Source: CAMAXB01 sp964476565
Lineage (GTDB): Bacteria > Verrucomicrobiota > Verrucomicrobiia > Opitutales > Opitutaceae
Direction: 5' to 3'
DNA: 64,000 nucleotides
Assembly (NCBI GenBank): GCA_964476565.1
Contig: CAYZBG010000013.1
Coordinates: 17,635 to 81,634, forward strand
Shown: positions 8,560 through 16,387 of the stretch, one piece after another
Position numbering within the stretch: position 1 is the stretch's first letter
Layout: each line of letters begins with the position of its first letter
The notes under the pieces: model-generated
Seen by the model: only the letters and a program-made list of their open reading frames with translations
The model's database searches: none
What the model was told of the DNA's origin: nothing
Program-made: the position numbers and the translations under genes

Positions 8560-11073
8560 TCACGAGCGCGGGAGAAGCGTGTATTCGCCGCCGGCGACGG
8601 TCGTGAACTCGATCACGTCGGCGTCCACGCGCCGCACCTCGACCTCACGATTTCCTTGCCGGACCACGGCGCCTCCGGCCACCCGCACGCGACAGGTGCC
8701 GGCCTGGCCGGACCGCAGCGTCGCGGAGGAGAGCCGGCCCTGATCCCACGCGAGATCGAGACCGTACGCCCCGCGGGCGCGCAGGCCCTTGACCGAACCT
8801 TTGGCCCACGCCTTGGGCAGGGCGGGCAGAAGCTCAATCTCGCCGGCATGGGATTGCATCAGCATTTCGACGATACCGGCCGTGTATCCCTGAATGGCCT
8901 GGTTGCCCTCCATCGAGGGCACGCGGTCGCTGTCCTCGGGTGCTGGATGGATGGAGATGTCGGTCTCCATCATCTTCGTGATACGATAAGCGGACTCCGC
9001 GTCTCCAAGTCGTGCATACAGATTGATCTTCCAAGCGGCCGACCAGCCGTGGTTGTCGCCCTTGGCGACGAGCACCTTGCGCACGGCCTCGGCGAGCTCC
9101 GGCGTCCCGCGGCGGGTGATCTGGTTGCTCGGATAGGCGGCGTAGAGGTGCGAAACGTGGCGGTGTTTCGGATCGAACTCGAGGTAGGGCTTGAGCCACT
9201 CCATCAACAGTCCGTCCTCGCGCACCTGCTCCGGCGGAAGCCGCGGCAGCGCGCGCGCGATCTCGGCCCGGAGATCGGCATCGACCCCGAGTGCGAGCGA
9301 AGCCTCGGTGACCTGACGAAAGATGTCGCGCAGCAGCTGGGTGTCCATCGCCACGCCCTCGGTGATGGAGTTGCGCACCCCGTTCTCCGGCCGCGGCTGG
9401 CCGTGCATCAGGGCGCGGCCGTTGACGAGCACGATGCCGTTTTCCGGGGAGCCGGACGGCGAGGTCACAAGCCATTGGCCGTTCTTGTGCTCCACGAGCA
9501 TGTCGAGACCGAACTCAGCCGCACCCTTCAACAGCGGGTAGATGCGCGCGAGGTAAGCGGGATCCGGGTTATAGAGATAGTGTTCCCAAAGGTGCTGCGT
9601 CAGCCAGATGCCCATGGTCGGGGCCATGCCGTGGAACACCCGGTCGGTCATGGCGGTGTTCATCCACACATCGGTGCCATGGTGGGCGGTCCAGCCGCGT
9701 GCACCGTAGTTGCCCCGGGCCGTGCGCGCCCCGCTGGCAGCAAGGTCCTCGATGAAGCTCAGGAGCGAATCCACGGTGCTCGGCAGATTCGCATTCTCCG
9801 CGGGCCAGTAGCATTCCTGGATGTTGATGTTGAGGGTCCAGCGTCCGCGCCAGCGGCCCTTGAGGTCATCGAGCCAGATGTTGTGGTTGTTGAAAGCCAT
9901 CGTGCCCGGGCGGGAATCGGCGATGAGCAGGTAGCGTCCGTATTGGAAATACTGCGCGGTGTACTTCGGATCGAGGCCCCCTTGGCGCAGGCGGTCCATG
10001 CGCGACGTCGTGTCGTCGAGGGCCGCCTCGTTGGTGCCGAGATCGAGTTGGCAGGCGGCAAAAAGCGGACGGTAGTCGTCCAGATGGCGCTGCCGCAGCT
10101 CGGCATACGTCCGGCCGGATACGCCGCGGATATAGTCGGCGCAGCGCGTGTCGGGATTGGCGGTGATGTCGTTCCAGTTGACGTAATTGGTCGCCCCCAC
10201 GAGCAGGATGGTCACGGCATCCGCCTGTTCGATGCGCAGGGAGTGCGCCTTGCCGTCATGCACGACCTGCACGCGGCCCCCCTCGGGCAGCACCCGCACC
10301 CTGCCCTGCCAGCGCATCAGGCTCTTGATCTGGGGATTCGGCTGCGAAACGCCGCCCTCGATCAGAATCGTGTCGGACCCAAGCGACCGCGTCACAGCCG
10401 AGGTATGCAGGCTGGACAGTCCGGTGTTGAGCGTGAGCTGACCCGGTTTCGAGGCGGTGAGACGGATCACCACCACCTGGTCCGGGTAACTGGCGAAGGC
10501 CTCGCGGGTATACTGGACATCGCCGATGCGGTAGACGGTGCGGGCGATGGCCGACTCCATGTCGAGTTCGCGGCGGTAGTCCTGCACCGCATCGTGGCCG
10601 TCGAAACGCAGATGCAACCGCCCCATGGCCTGGTAGGTCTGCACCACCTCCACCGGGTAACTCAGCAGGTTGGCCGCGAGGTCGGCGGCCTCGCCGAATT
10701 TCTCCTCGGACAACAGCCGCCGAATCTCGGGCAGGGACGGAAGCGCCTTGGGATTCACCGCATCGTAGGGCTGGCCGGTCCAGAGGGTCTCGTCGTTGAA
10801 CGGAATGATCTCATCCTTCACCCGTCCGTACAGCATCGCCCCAAAGCGGCCGTTCGCGATCGGCACGCCTTCCCAGAACTTCGTCGCCGGCGTCCGGTAC
10901 CACCAGGCCATGTCCGTCGCCGGCGGCGTGGCCGTGCCGGCGATCGTGGCATCGGGTGGCAGATTCTCGCCCACCGATGCCGCAGCCGCGGCGCGGGCCG
11001 CAGCGGGCACCATCAGGGAGACGGCGAGGACAGACAGGAGACGTAGCAGGGGGATGTGGGGGAGACGTAGCAT
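8560..11073 (-). CDS. GH95-family glycosidase (alpha-L-fucosidase/alpha-L-galactosidase-like) with altered catalytic segment
   Basis: Exported 837-residue protein with a signal peptide (to about residue 28). Family 95 hallmarks: N-terminal domain with PIANGRFGAMLYG and FNDETLWTG, then the (alpha/alpha)6 barrel. The two Asn that assist catalysis in characterised GH95 enzymes fit N415 and N417 (LNINIQECYWPAEN), and the general-acid Glu fits E544 in SGSPENG. The segment that normally reads ID(G/S)NFG and carries the catalytic Asp reads SMEGNQAIQGY (E722), so the usual Asp is replaced by Glu or the loop is reshaped. Activity may be weak or substrate specificity changed. The gene begins 3 bases after the alcohol dehydrogenase gene, so the two are co-transcribed. 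Confidence 0.88.
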   Translation of the reverse strand: MLRLPHIPLLRLLSVLAVSLMVPAAARAAAAASVGENLPPDATIAGTATPPATDMAWWYRTPATKFWEGVPIANGRFGAMLYGRVKDEIIPFNDETLWTGQPYDAVNPKALPSLPEIRRLLSEEKFGEAADLAANLLSYPVEVVQTYQAMGRLHLRFDGHDAVQDYRRELDMESAIARTVYRIGDVQYTREAFASYPDQVVVIRLTASKPGQLTLNTGLSSLHTSAVTRSLGSDTILIEGGVSQPNPQIKSLMRWQGRVRVLPEGGRVQVVHDGKAHSLRIEQADAVTILLVGATNYVNWNDITANPDTRCADYIRGVSGRTYAELRQRHLDDYRPLFAACQLDLGTNEAALDDTTSRMDRLRQGGLDPKYTAQYFQYGRYLLIADSRPGTMAFNNHNIWLDDLKGRWRGRWTLNINIQECYWPAENANLPSTVDSLLSFIEDLAASGARTARGNYGARGWTAHHGTDVWMNTAMTDRVFHGMAPTMGIWLTQHLWEHYLYNPDPAYLARIYPLLKGAAEFGLDMLVEHKNGQWLVTSPSGSPENGIVLVNGRALMHGQPRPENGVRNSITEGVAMDTQLLRDIFRQVTEASLALGVDADLRAEIARALPRLPPEQVREDGLLMEWLKPYLEFDPKHRHVSHLYAAYPSNQITRRGTPELAEAVRKVLVAKGDNHGWSAAWKINLYARLGDAESAYRITKMMETDISIHPAPEDSDRVPSMEGNQAIQGYTAGIVEMLMQSHAGEIELLPALPKAWAKGSVKGLRARGAYGLDLAWDQGRLSSATLRSGQAGTCRVRVAGGAVVRQGNREVEVRRVDADVIEFTTVAGGEYTLLPRS

Positions 11074-11076
11074 AAA

Positions 11077-12108
11077 TCAGGGGGCGAGGATGACCTTCAA
11101 CAGGCCTCGCTCGCGGGCATGGAGGCGGGCGAACCACGACGCGCCCTCCTCCAAGGGTGCGATGGCGCTCAGAAGCGGCTTCACGTCGAGTTTCCCGCGC
11201 GCCATCATGTCGAGACAGGCCGGATAATCGCCGGCCGAGGCACAGGAACCATGGAGCGTGAGTTCGCGCGTGACCACCACTTGAAGGGGCAGTTCCACCT
11301 TCGGAGACACATTGCCCACGAGGGTAACGGTGCCTCCCTTGCGCACGCAGCGAACAGCCAGGTCAACCGTCGGCGCCACGCCCACCGCCTCGAAGGCATG
11401 CACCACGCCGACCTTGCCAGTGTGGGACAGGATCGCCTCGAGCGGAGCTTCTGTGGACGAATTGATCGCGATGTCGGCACCCAGCTTCAACGCCTGCTCC
11501 AGCCGGTCCGCGGCCGTATCGACCACGAACACCTTGCCGCAACCGGCGATGCGCAGGGCCTGAAGCAACGCGAGGCCGATCATGCCGCAGCCAATGATGA
11601 CCACGGAATCGTTGATCGCCGGCTTGGCGCGCTTCACCGCATGGAAGGCAATGGTGAACGGCTCGATCAGCGCGGCCTGCTCGAAGGAGATTCCGTCCGG
11701 GATGCGATAGACGATGTGCTGCGGCACCGCCACGTACTCCGCGAAGGCCCCGGCCTGACGGTAGTCCTCGCAGGACACGCCGAGCACCCGGCGGTGATCG
11801 CACAGGTTGATCTCGCCGCGGCGGCAGAAGTCGCACTTTCCGCAGTAGATCGTCGAATCGAAGGTGACGCGGTCGCCCGTCGCCCAACCCTTCACATCCC
11901 GCCCGGTGCGGGCGATCACACCCGCCGCCTCGTGACCCATCACGATCGGCGGCCGGCGCCGGCCCGTCGAACCGTCCATGCCGTGCACGTCGCTGCCGCA
12001 GATGCCGCAGGCTTTGACGGCGACCAACACATCCTCCGGGCCGATCTCCGGCACGGGAAGGTCTTGGAGTGAGAACTGATTGGGCTGGGTGAGGACGAGG
12101 GCACGCAT
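11077..12108 (-). CDS. Zinc-dependent medium-chain alcohol/polyol dehydrogenase
   Basis: Cytoplasmic MDR-family dehydrogenase, 343 residues from the ATG at 12108 (MRALVLTQ). Visible motifs: catalytic zinc region CGICGSDVHG, MGHEAAG, structural-zinc cysteine cluster CGKCDFCRRGEINLC, and a Rossmann nucleotide-binding region VVIIGCGMIGLALLQ with an acidic residue after the second strand (VFVVDTAADR), which suggests NAD. It resembles sorbitol/L-iditol, threonine and L-sugar dehydrogenases; the exact substrate is open. As first gene of the operon with GH95 and an enolase-superfamily enzyme it could oxidise the released sugar or a keto-deoxy acid further down. An in-frame GTG six codons upstream is a less likely start. 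Confidence 0.88.
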   Translation of the reverse strand: MRALVLTQPNQFSLQDLPVPEIGPEDVLVAVKACGICGSDVHGMDGSTGRRRPPIVMGHEAAGVIARTGRDVKGWATGDRVTFDSTIYCGKCDFCRRGEINLCDHRRVLGVSCEDYRQAGAFAEYVAVPQHIVYRIPDGISFEQAALIEPFTIAFHAVKRAKPAINDSVVIIGCGMIGLALLQALRIAGCGKVFVVDTAADRLEQALKLGADIAINSSTEAPLEAILSHTGKVGVVHAFEAVGVAPTVDLAVRCVRKGGTVTLVGNVSPKVELPLQVVVTRELTLHGSCASAGDYPACLDMMARGKLDVKPLLSAIAPLEEGASWFARLHARERGLLKVILAP

Positions 12109-12445
12109 GGCGGGGGACGACTCCACCGAGGTGCAACGTGCACCCGTTTCGCGGGAGTCGGGTGCAGGCTAGACCGGGGAATCGGGCTGGGTCAGCCCCC
12201 AGATGCGATATATGTTGCGGTATATAGTAAAGCAAAAAGGCCGCAGCCCGTGCAAGTGACCCTCACGTCCGCCTTGGACCCCAGAGCGACCCAAGCCGCA
12301 ACCCCACCGCAGCGACGCCCTCCGAGACGGCCTGGCCCAGGCCGCGGAAGCCGATCAGGCGCCAGCCGAAGCCGGCGCGAAGGCTGAGCAATCGCGGGGG
12401 CGGGCCGCGTCGGCAGCCACCCACCCCCGCCGACAGAACCTGCCG
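12109..12445 (-). other. Intergenic region with promoter-like block and coding-like remnant
   Basis: A 337-base gap between two minus-strand genes. The right half (about 12264-12445) has coding-like G/C third positions in the same frame as the TonB receptor beyond its TGA stop, ending near WGPRRT at a later TGA, and contains a GC hairpin (CGGCCTG 12328-12334 / CAGGCCG 12338-12344). It may be a decayed C-terminal extension or gene fragment. The left part contains the AT-rich promoter candidate. Confidence 0.3.
12207..12235 (-). promoter_or_regulatory. Candidate promoter/operator for the dehydrogenase-GH95 operon
   Basis: An AT-rich island in otherwise GC-rich DNA, about 100 bases before the dehydrogenase start. 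On the minus strand TTGCTT (12230-12235) and TATATC (12207-12212) are 17 bases apart, a plausible sigma-70-like pair. The same block holds an imperfect palindrome ATATGTTGCGGTATAT (ATAT ends, GC centre), which could be a regulator site over the -10. Confidence 0.35.
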
Positions 12446-15184
12446 TCAGAACCGCACCGTGGCGCTCAGGATGAACCGCCGCGGACTGCCGTTGAACACG
12501 TAATTGTTCCCGTTCAGCACAAAGCTGCCATCGGCCAACTGCACCGAATTGAACGAGGTGTAGCGCTTGAAGTACTCGTCGAAGACATTGTCGACGTTGA
12601 GCTGAAAATCCACGTTCTGGCCGAAGACCCGGGTGCGGTAGCCCGCCATGAAGTTCACGATCTCGTAACCCTTGGTGCGGATTTCGGTGAAGGTGTTCTC
12701 GTTGCCGAGTCCGGGCACGCGCTGCTGGTAGACCACGAAGCGTTCCCCGCGGATGTTCGCCCCGCCGCCGATACGGAGGCCCTTTAGCCGTCCGGCGGAG
12801 AATTCGTAGTTCGTGAACACATTGGCGGTGAAGTCGACTGTGCCCGTGAGCGGACGGCCGTTCGCGACCGAGGCCAGCCGGCCCTGGATCGTCTGCAGGT
12901 CGTTGCGGAACGACGTCGCCCGGGAGTCGCCGGCGGCCACGAGGTTCGCGAGGGTGGATTCCCAAAGGGCGATGTTGTTGTCGTAGTAAGCCAGGGTGCG
13001 GGCGAAGCCGCCGGTGCGTTCGGTCTGGGGCAGCGAGAGGTTGAATGAGGTGCGCCAGTTGCGCGTGGGATTCACGACCACTTCAAACTCGACGCCGTCG
13101 CCCTCGTAGTCGATCACCTCGGCCGGTCCGGTCGGCACCTGCCGCGCCGGATCGATGACGGTCCAGAGGCGGTTGATCTCGTTCCGGGGGAAGGTGACGC
13201 CGGTGTTGTTGTCGTTCGTCTGCTCGTTCTGATAATACGCCACCGAGCCGACGATCCGGCCGTCCCACAGGCTCAGCTTGGCGCCGACCTCCCAGCCCTT
13301 GGAGTCCTTTGAGGGCAGGGGCGTGTCGGGGACGCCGGTCTCCGGATTGAGCAGGAAGCCGACGTTCGAGGTGTCATATCCCTCCGAATACGAGGCGTAG
13401 GGCGAAAGCCACTCGGTAAGCCGGTAGACGGCACCCGCGTTGCGGGTGATCACCGGTTTGAAGTCATCGCCATCGAGCCGTTCGTTGTAGCTGGTGAACT
13501 CGCCTGTCACCGGATCGACGTTGGCGGTGACCCGCTTCTTGCGCAGCTTGTCGTGGCGGATGCCGACCAGGGTGGTGAGCCGACCGTCCCGGAACCACTT
13601 CGACGAGGCGGCAACCTGGCCCGAGTAGAGGTCTTTGTCCTCGCCGGGGAAGAAGTTCCACACGCCGCTGATTGCACCCTCCGGCACGAGCGAAGCCGAG
13701 CGGCCGCGCTGGTCTTCGTAGATGCGCAGGCGGAGCGAGTTCGGATTGGCGAAGGGGTTCTGGAAACGGGCTCCGGGCACGTCGCGCATGACCTGCCGCG
13801 AGGTGTCGCGGTAGGCGTCGCGCCGGTAGGCGCCGCCGAGCAGGAAGCGATGGCTCGACCAGCCAAAGTCCGCGACGTACGCCGCCGTGATGCGGCCCTC
13901 GTGCAGCGTGTTCGCCTGCCGGGTGATGCCGTACTGGCCTGTCTCCGTGTAACGCTTGCCGAAGTTCGGGTTCACCGAGCCGTCGGGCAGATTCCGGTTG
14001 ATGTCGACCCGGATGCCCTCGGCGGCGAGTTGCTGCTGATCACGCAGCTGCTCGGCGACGTTGCCTGCCACCTCGAGGAAGAGGTTCTCCCCCACCCTTT
14101 GCTCGACGGTCAGCGCGACCACGTCGTGCGTCAGGGTGGTGTCATGATCGTCGCCAAGGCGGATATTGTACCCGCGGTAGGGCAGCACGGGCACACCGGA
14201 CGAGACGTAGGCCGGCCGGTTGACGTCGAGCTGATAACCGGTGCCAGAGGTCTGGGCAAAGTTGGACCAGGTCACGATGCCGACGGAGCCGGGCGAATAC
14301 ACGTGATAGTTCGCCGAGATGCGCGACGTGCCGGATCCCGTGACGAGCGGCTGGTTGGCCGCGGTGTACGTGGTCGTTCCGTCCCAGGCACCCAAGTCGT
14401 CGCGGAGCACCGAACCAAAGAAACGCACGGAGGAGTCCTGCCGGTAGGTCTCCGCCTCCACGCGCACCTTGGTGTTCCGGAACGGCGTCCAGGTGACGGT
14501 GCCGAACAGCCCGGAGCGCTTGATGTACGTCGAGTCGACCCAATCGTCCTCGTCCTGAAACAGTCCCGCGACGCGAATGGCCAGATTCTCGGTCAGCTTG
14601 CGGTTCACATCGAGCGTGGCCCGGCCGAAACCGCCTTCGGAGCTGTAGCGGTAGCTCACGCTGCCGAAGTTGCGCAACTTGGCCTGCTTCGTCGACACGT
14701 TCAGCGTGCCGCCCGCCTTGGTGTCGCCGAACACCAGCGCGTTCGGTCCGCGCGCCGAGTCCAGCCGTTCGGTGATGTAGCTGTCGGGATTGACGTAGCT
14801 GATGAAGAAATTGCGGTAGAGAAATCCTGAGGGAAAGCCGCGCACGCTGACGCTGTAGTCGCTCAACGGCGACGGGGTGAGCGGAAGGGCGTTCGGGAAA
14901 TACTGCGCCGCCGTGCTGAGATCAGTGGCGGCGATGTCGTCGAGGAAATCGCGCGTCATCACGGAGACCGACGACGCCAGCTCCTGCAGCGACGTCGACA
15001 GGCGTCCGCCCGCCAGCGAGTTGGCCGCAACGTAGCCGGTGTCGCGTTCGCTGCTGATTTCAAAGGGCGAGAGAACGATCACCGGCTCTTCGGCAGCCGG
15101 CGGAGTGGCGGGAGCGGTCTGGGCCGCGCCCACGGCCGGCAGCACAAGCGCGCCGGCCAAGGTGAGGAAACGAAGGTGGTTCAT
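12446..15184 (-). CDS. TonB-dependent receptor (Opitutaceae type)
   Basis: Outer-membrane receptor of 912 residues. A signal peptide (MNHLRFLTLAGALVLPAVGAAQ) is followed by the plug leader EEPVIVLSPFEISSERDTGYVA, a recurrent feature of Verrucomicrobial receptors, then the plug (TRDFLDDIAATDLSTAAQYFP..VRGFPSGFLYRNFF..ERLDSARGPNALVFGD) and a 22-strand-type barrel ending in ILSATVRF with terminal Phe, as expected for BAM recognition. There is no STN or carboxypeptidase-like domain. The ATG at 15184 gives the clean signal peptide; the frame stays open far upstream but that part is antisense to the LacI gene. It diverges from the LacI gene, 174 bases apart, and is its likely target. The ligand is probably a sugar from the neighbouring pathways. 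Confidence 0.93.
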   Translation of the reverse strand: MNHLRFLTLAGALVLPAVGAAQTAPATPPAAEEPVIVLSPFEISSERDTGYVAANSLAGGRLSTSLQELASSVSVMTRDFLDDIAATDLSTAAQYFPNALPLTPSPLSDYSVSVRGFPSGFLYRNFFISYVNPDSYITERLDSARGPNALVFGDTKAGGTLNVSTKQAKLRNFGSVSYRYSSEGGFGRATLDVNRKLTENLAIRVAGLFQDEDDWVDSTYIKRSGLFGTVTWTPFRNTKVRVEAETYRQDSSVRFFGSVLRDDLGAWDGTTTYTAANQPLVTGSGTSRISANYHVYSPGSVGIVTWSNFAQTSGTGYQLDVNRPAYVSSGVPVLPYRGYNIRLGDDHDTTLTHDVVALTVEQRVGENLFLEVAGNVAEQLRDQQQLAAEGIRVDINRNLPDGSVNPNFGKRYTETGQYGITRQANTLHEGRITAAYVADFGWSSHRFLLGGAYRRDAYRDTSRQVMRDVPGARFQNPFANPNSLRLRIYEDQRGRSASLVPEGAISGVWNFFPGEDKDLYSGQVAASSKWFRDGRLTTLVGIRHDKLRKKRVTANVDPVTGEFTSYNERLDGDDFKPVITRNAGAVYRLTEWLSPYASYSEGYDTSNVGFLLNPETGVPDTPLPSKDSKGWEVGAKLSLWDGRIVGSVAYYQNEQTNDNNTGVTFPRNEINRLWTVIDPARQVPTGPAEVIDYEGDGVEFEVVVNPTRNWRTSFNLSLPQTERTGGFARTLAYYDNNIALWESTLANLVAAGDSRATSFRNDLQTIQGRLASVANGRPLTGTVDFTANVFTNYEFSAGRLKGLRIGGGANIRGERFVVYQQRVPGLGNENTFTEIRTKGYEIVNFMAGYRTRVFGQNVDFQLNVDNVFDEYFKRYTSFNSVQLADGSFVLNGNNYVFNGSPRRFILSATVRF

Positions 15185-15282
15185 ACGGGACAATGGGGTG
15201 CAGGGTGGAACGCCGCGGAGCGCGGGGGCCTCGCGACTTCCTTCCCATGCGCCCACGGTGTCAGGCCGGCAAGTGCCCGCCC

Positions 15283-15298
15283 GTGGGACCTGTCCCAC
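15283..15298. promoter_or_regulatory. Candidate LacI-family operator
   Basis: Perfect inverted repeat GTGGGACCTGTCCCAC (7-bp arms, 2-base centre) inside the 174-base divergent region between the TonB-receptor and LacI genes. Even-length palindromes of about this size are usual for LacI-family repressors. The position allows control of both genes. Confidence 0.45.
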
Positions 15299-15358
15299 CC
15301 TCTGAAATCCTTCCGCCGGGAACTTGCCAAGCGTCCCGCCCGGACCACCTTTCCGAGG

Positions 15359-16366
15359 ATGCATCTGAGAGTGACCCTGCGGGACATCGCCCACGCCTGC
15401 GGCGTCGGCAAGTCGACCGTCGCGCGGGTCTTGTCCGGCAGTCCGCAGGTTTCGGACGAAGTCCGCGCCCAGGTACTCCGCATGGCCGGCGAGCTTGGCT
15501 ACCGCCCCGACCCGAGCCTGCGCGTGCTTGCCCAACACCGCTGGAAACGGGGCACGCCGGCAGCGAGCACCCTCGCCGTGATCGACCTGAAGTCCAAGCA
15601 CAGCAACGCCCTGGCCATCTACCGTCCCGGACTCGCCCAGGCCGCCGAACGGGCGGGCTATCGCCTCGAGGAATACCGGCTGTCGCACTACGGCTCACTC
15701 AAGCGCATCGGCGAGGTAATTCATCATCGGGGCATCCGCGGGCTGATTGTCCCTCCTGTGACCGATGCGCTCGAGTGGTCGATCGATTGGTCGCCCTTTT
15801 GCACAGTTGGCTGCGGCGTGGGCGAGTACCGGCTCCCCGTGCACAGCGTCGACATCAGTTACTTCAGCGCCACCCGCCTCTGCTGGCGGGAGTGCCGGGC
15901 TCGGGGATACCGGAGGATCGGTGCGTTGCTGTTCCGCCAGCCGGGCCCGGACACCAACGACTCGCTCCGGCATGCCGCCGTGTTCTACGAGCAGTCGTTG
16001 CTGTCGGCCGGCGAGGTGACCATTCCACCGTTCTCCGGCACCATGCAGGACAACGAAGGCATCGCCCGCTGGTTCCGCCATCACCGGCCCGATGCGGTGA
16101 TCTCACTCAACGAAGGTGCGCTGTGGGTGCTGCGCGATCTGGGGGAGAAAATCCCGGAAACGGTCGGCTACTGCATTCTCAGCCATCCGGGAAAGAGCCA
16201 GTTCGACGCGAGCGGCGCCGCCACCCACCGCAGCCACATCGCCGAGAGTGCGGTCAACTGGCTCGACCAGCTTCTGCGCAGCAACCAGTTCGGCCTGCCC
16301 AGCGTACCCGATGTCCTGCTCGTCGAACCGCACTGGATCGAAGGCCGCACCCTCCGTCCGCGTTGA
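15359..16366 (+). CDS. LacI-family transcriptional regulator
   Basis: DNA-binding regulator of 335 residues. The N-terminal helix-turn-helix is clear (VTLRDIAHACGVGKSTVARVLSGSPQVSDEVRAQVLRMAGELGY, residues 5-48), followed by the hinge and a periplasmic-binding-protein-like sugar sensor domain (about 65-330). The hinge helix lacks a clean canonical ALA triplet (PDPSLRVLAQHRWKR), so DNA minor-groove contacts may differ. The start at 15359 (MHLRVTLRD) places the HTH at the usual position; an upstream in-frame stretch shows no protein-like content. The gene is divergent from a TonB receptor with a 16-bp palindrome between, and is convergent with the sulfatase gene 19 bases away. It probably senses a sugar imported through that receptor. 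Confidence 0.93.
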   Translation: MHLRVTLRDIAHACGVGKSTVARVLSGSPQVSDEVRAQVLRMAGELGYRPDPSLRVLAQHRWKRGTPAASTLAVIDLKSKHSNALAIYRPGLAQAAERAGYRLEEYRLSHYGSLKRIGEVIHHRGIRGLIVPPVTDALEWSIDWSPFCTVGCGVGEYRLPVHSVDISYFSATRLCWRECRARGYRRIGALLFRQPGPDTNDSLRHAAVFYEQSLLSAGEVTIPPFSGTMQDNEGIARWFRHHRPDAVISLNEGALWVLRDLGEKIPETVGYCILSHPGKSQFDASGAATHRSHIAESAVNWLDQLLRSNQFGLPSVPDVLLVEPHWIEGRTLRPR

Positions 16367-16387
16367 GGGCACCGGGCCCAGTGCCTC
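16365..16387. terminator. Shared hairpin between convergent LacI and sulfatase genes
   Basis: GAGG(G)CAC at 16365-16372 pairs with GTGCCTC at 16381-16387 with one bulged G. The structure spans the 19-base gap and both stop codons. No U-tract on either side, so it may only stabilise or partly end both transcripts. Confidence 0.3.

Noticed and set aside
6160..11046. Long plus-strand open frames antisense to the TonB receptor and GH95
   Set aside because: Same antisense composition artefact; the minus-strand frames have signal peptides and family motifs.
15185..15688. N-terminal extension of the TonB-receptor frame across the LacI gene
   Set aside because: The ATG at 15184 has a proper signal peptide, and the extension is antisense to the HTH-coding region.
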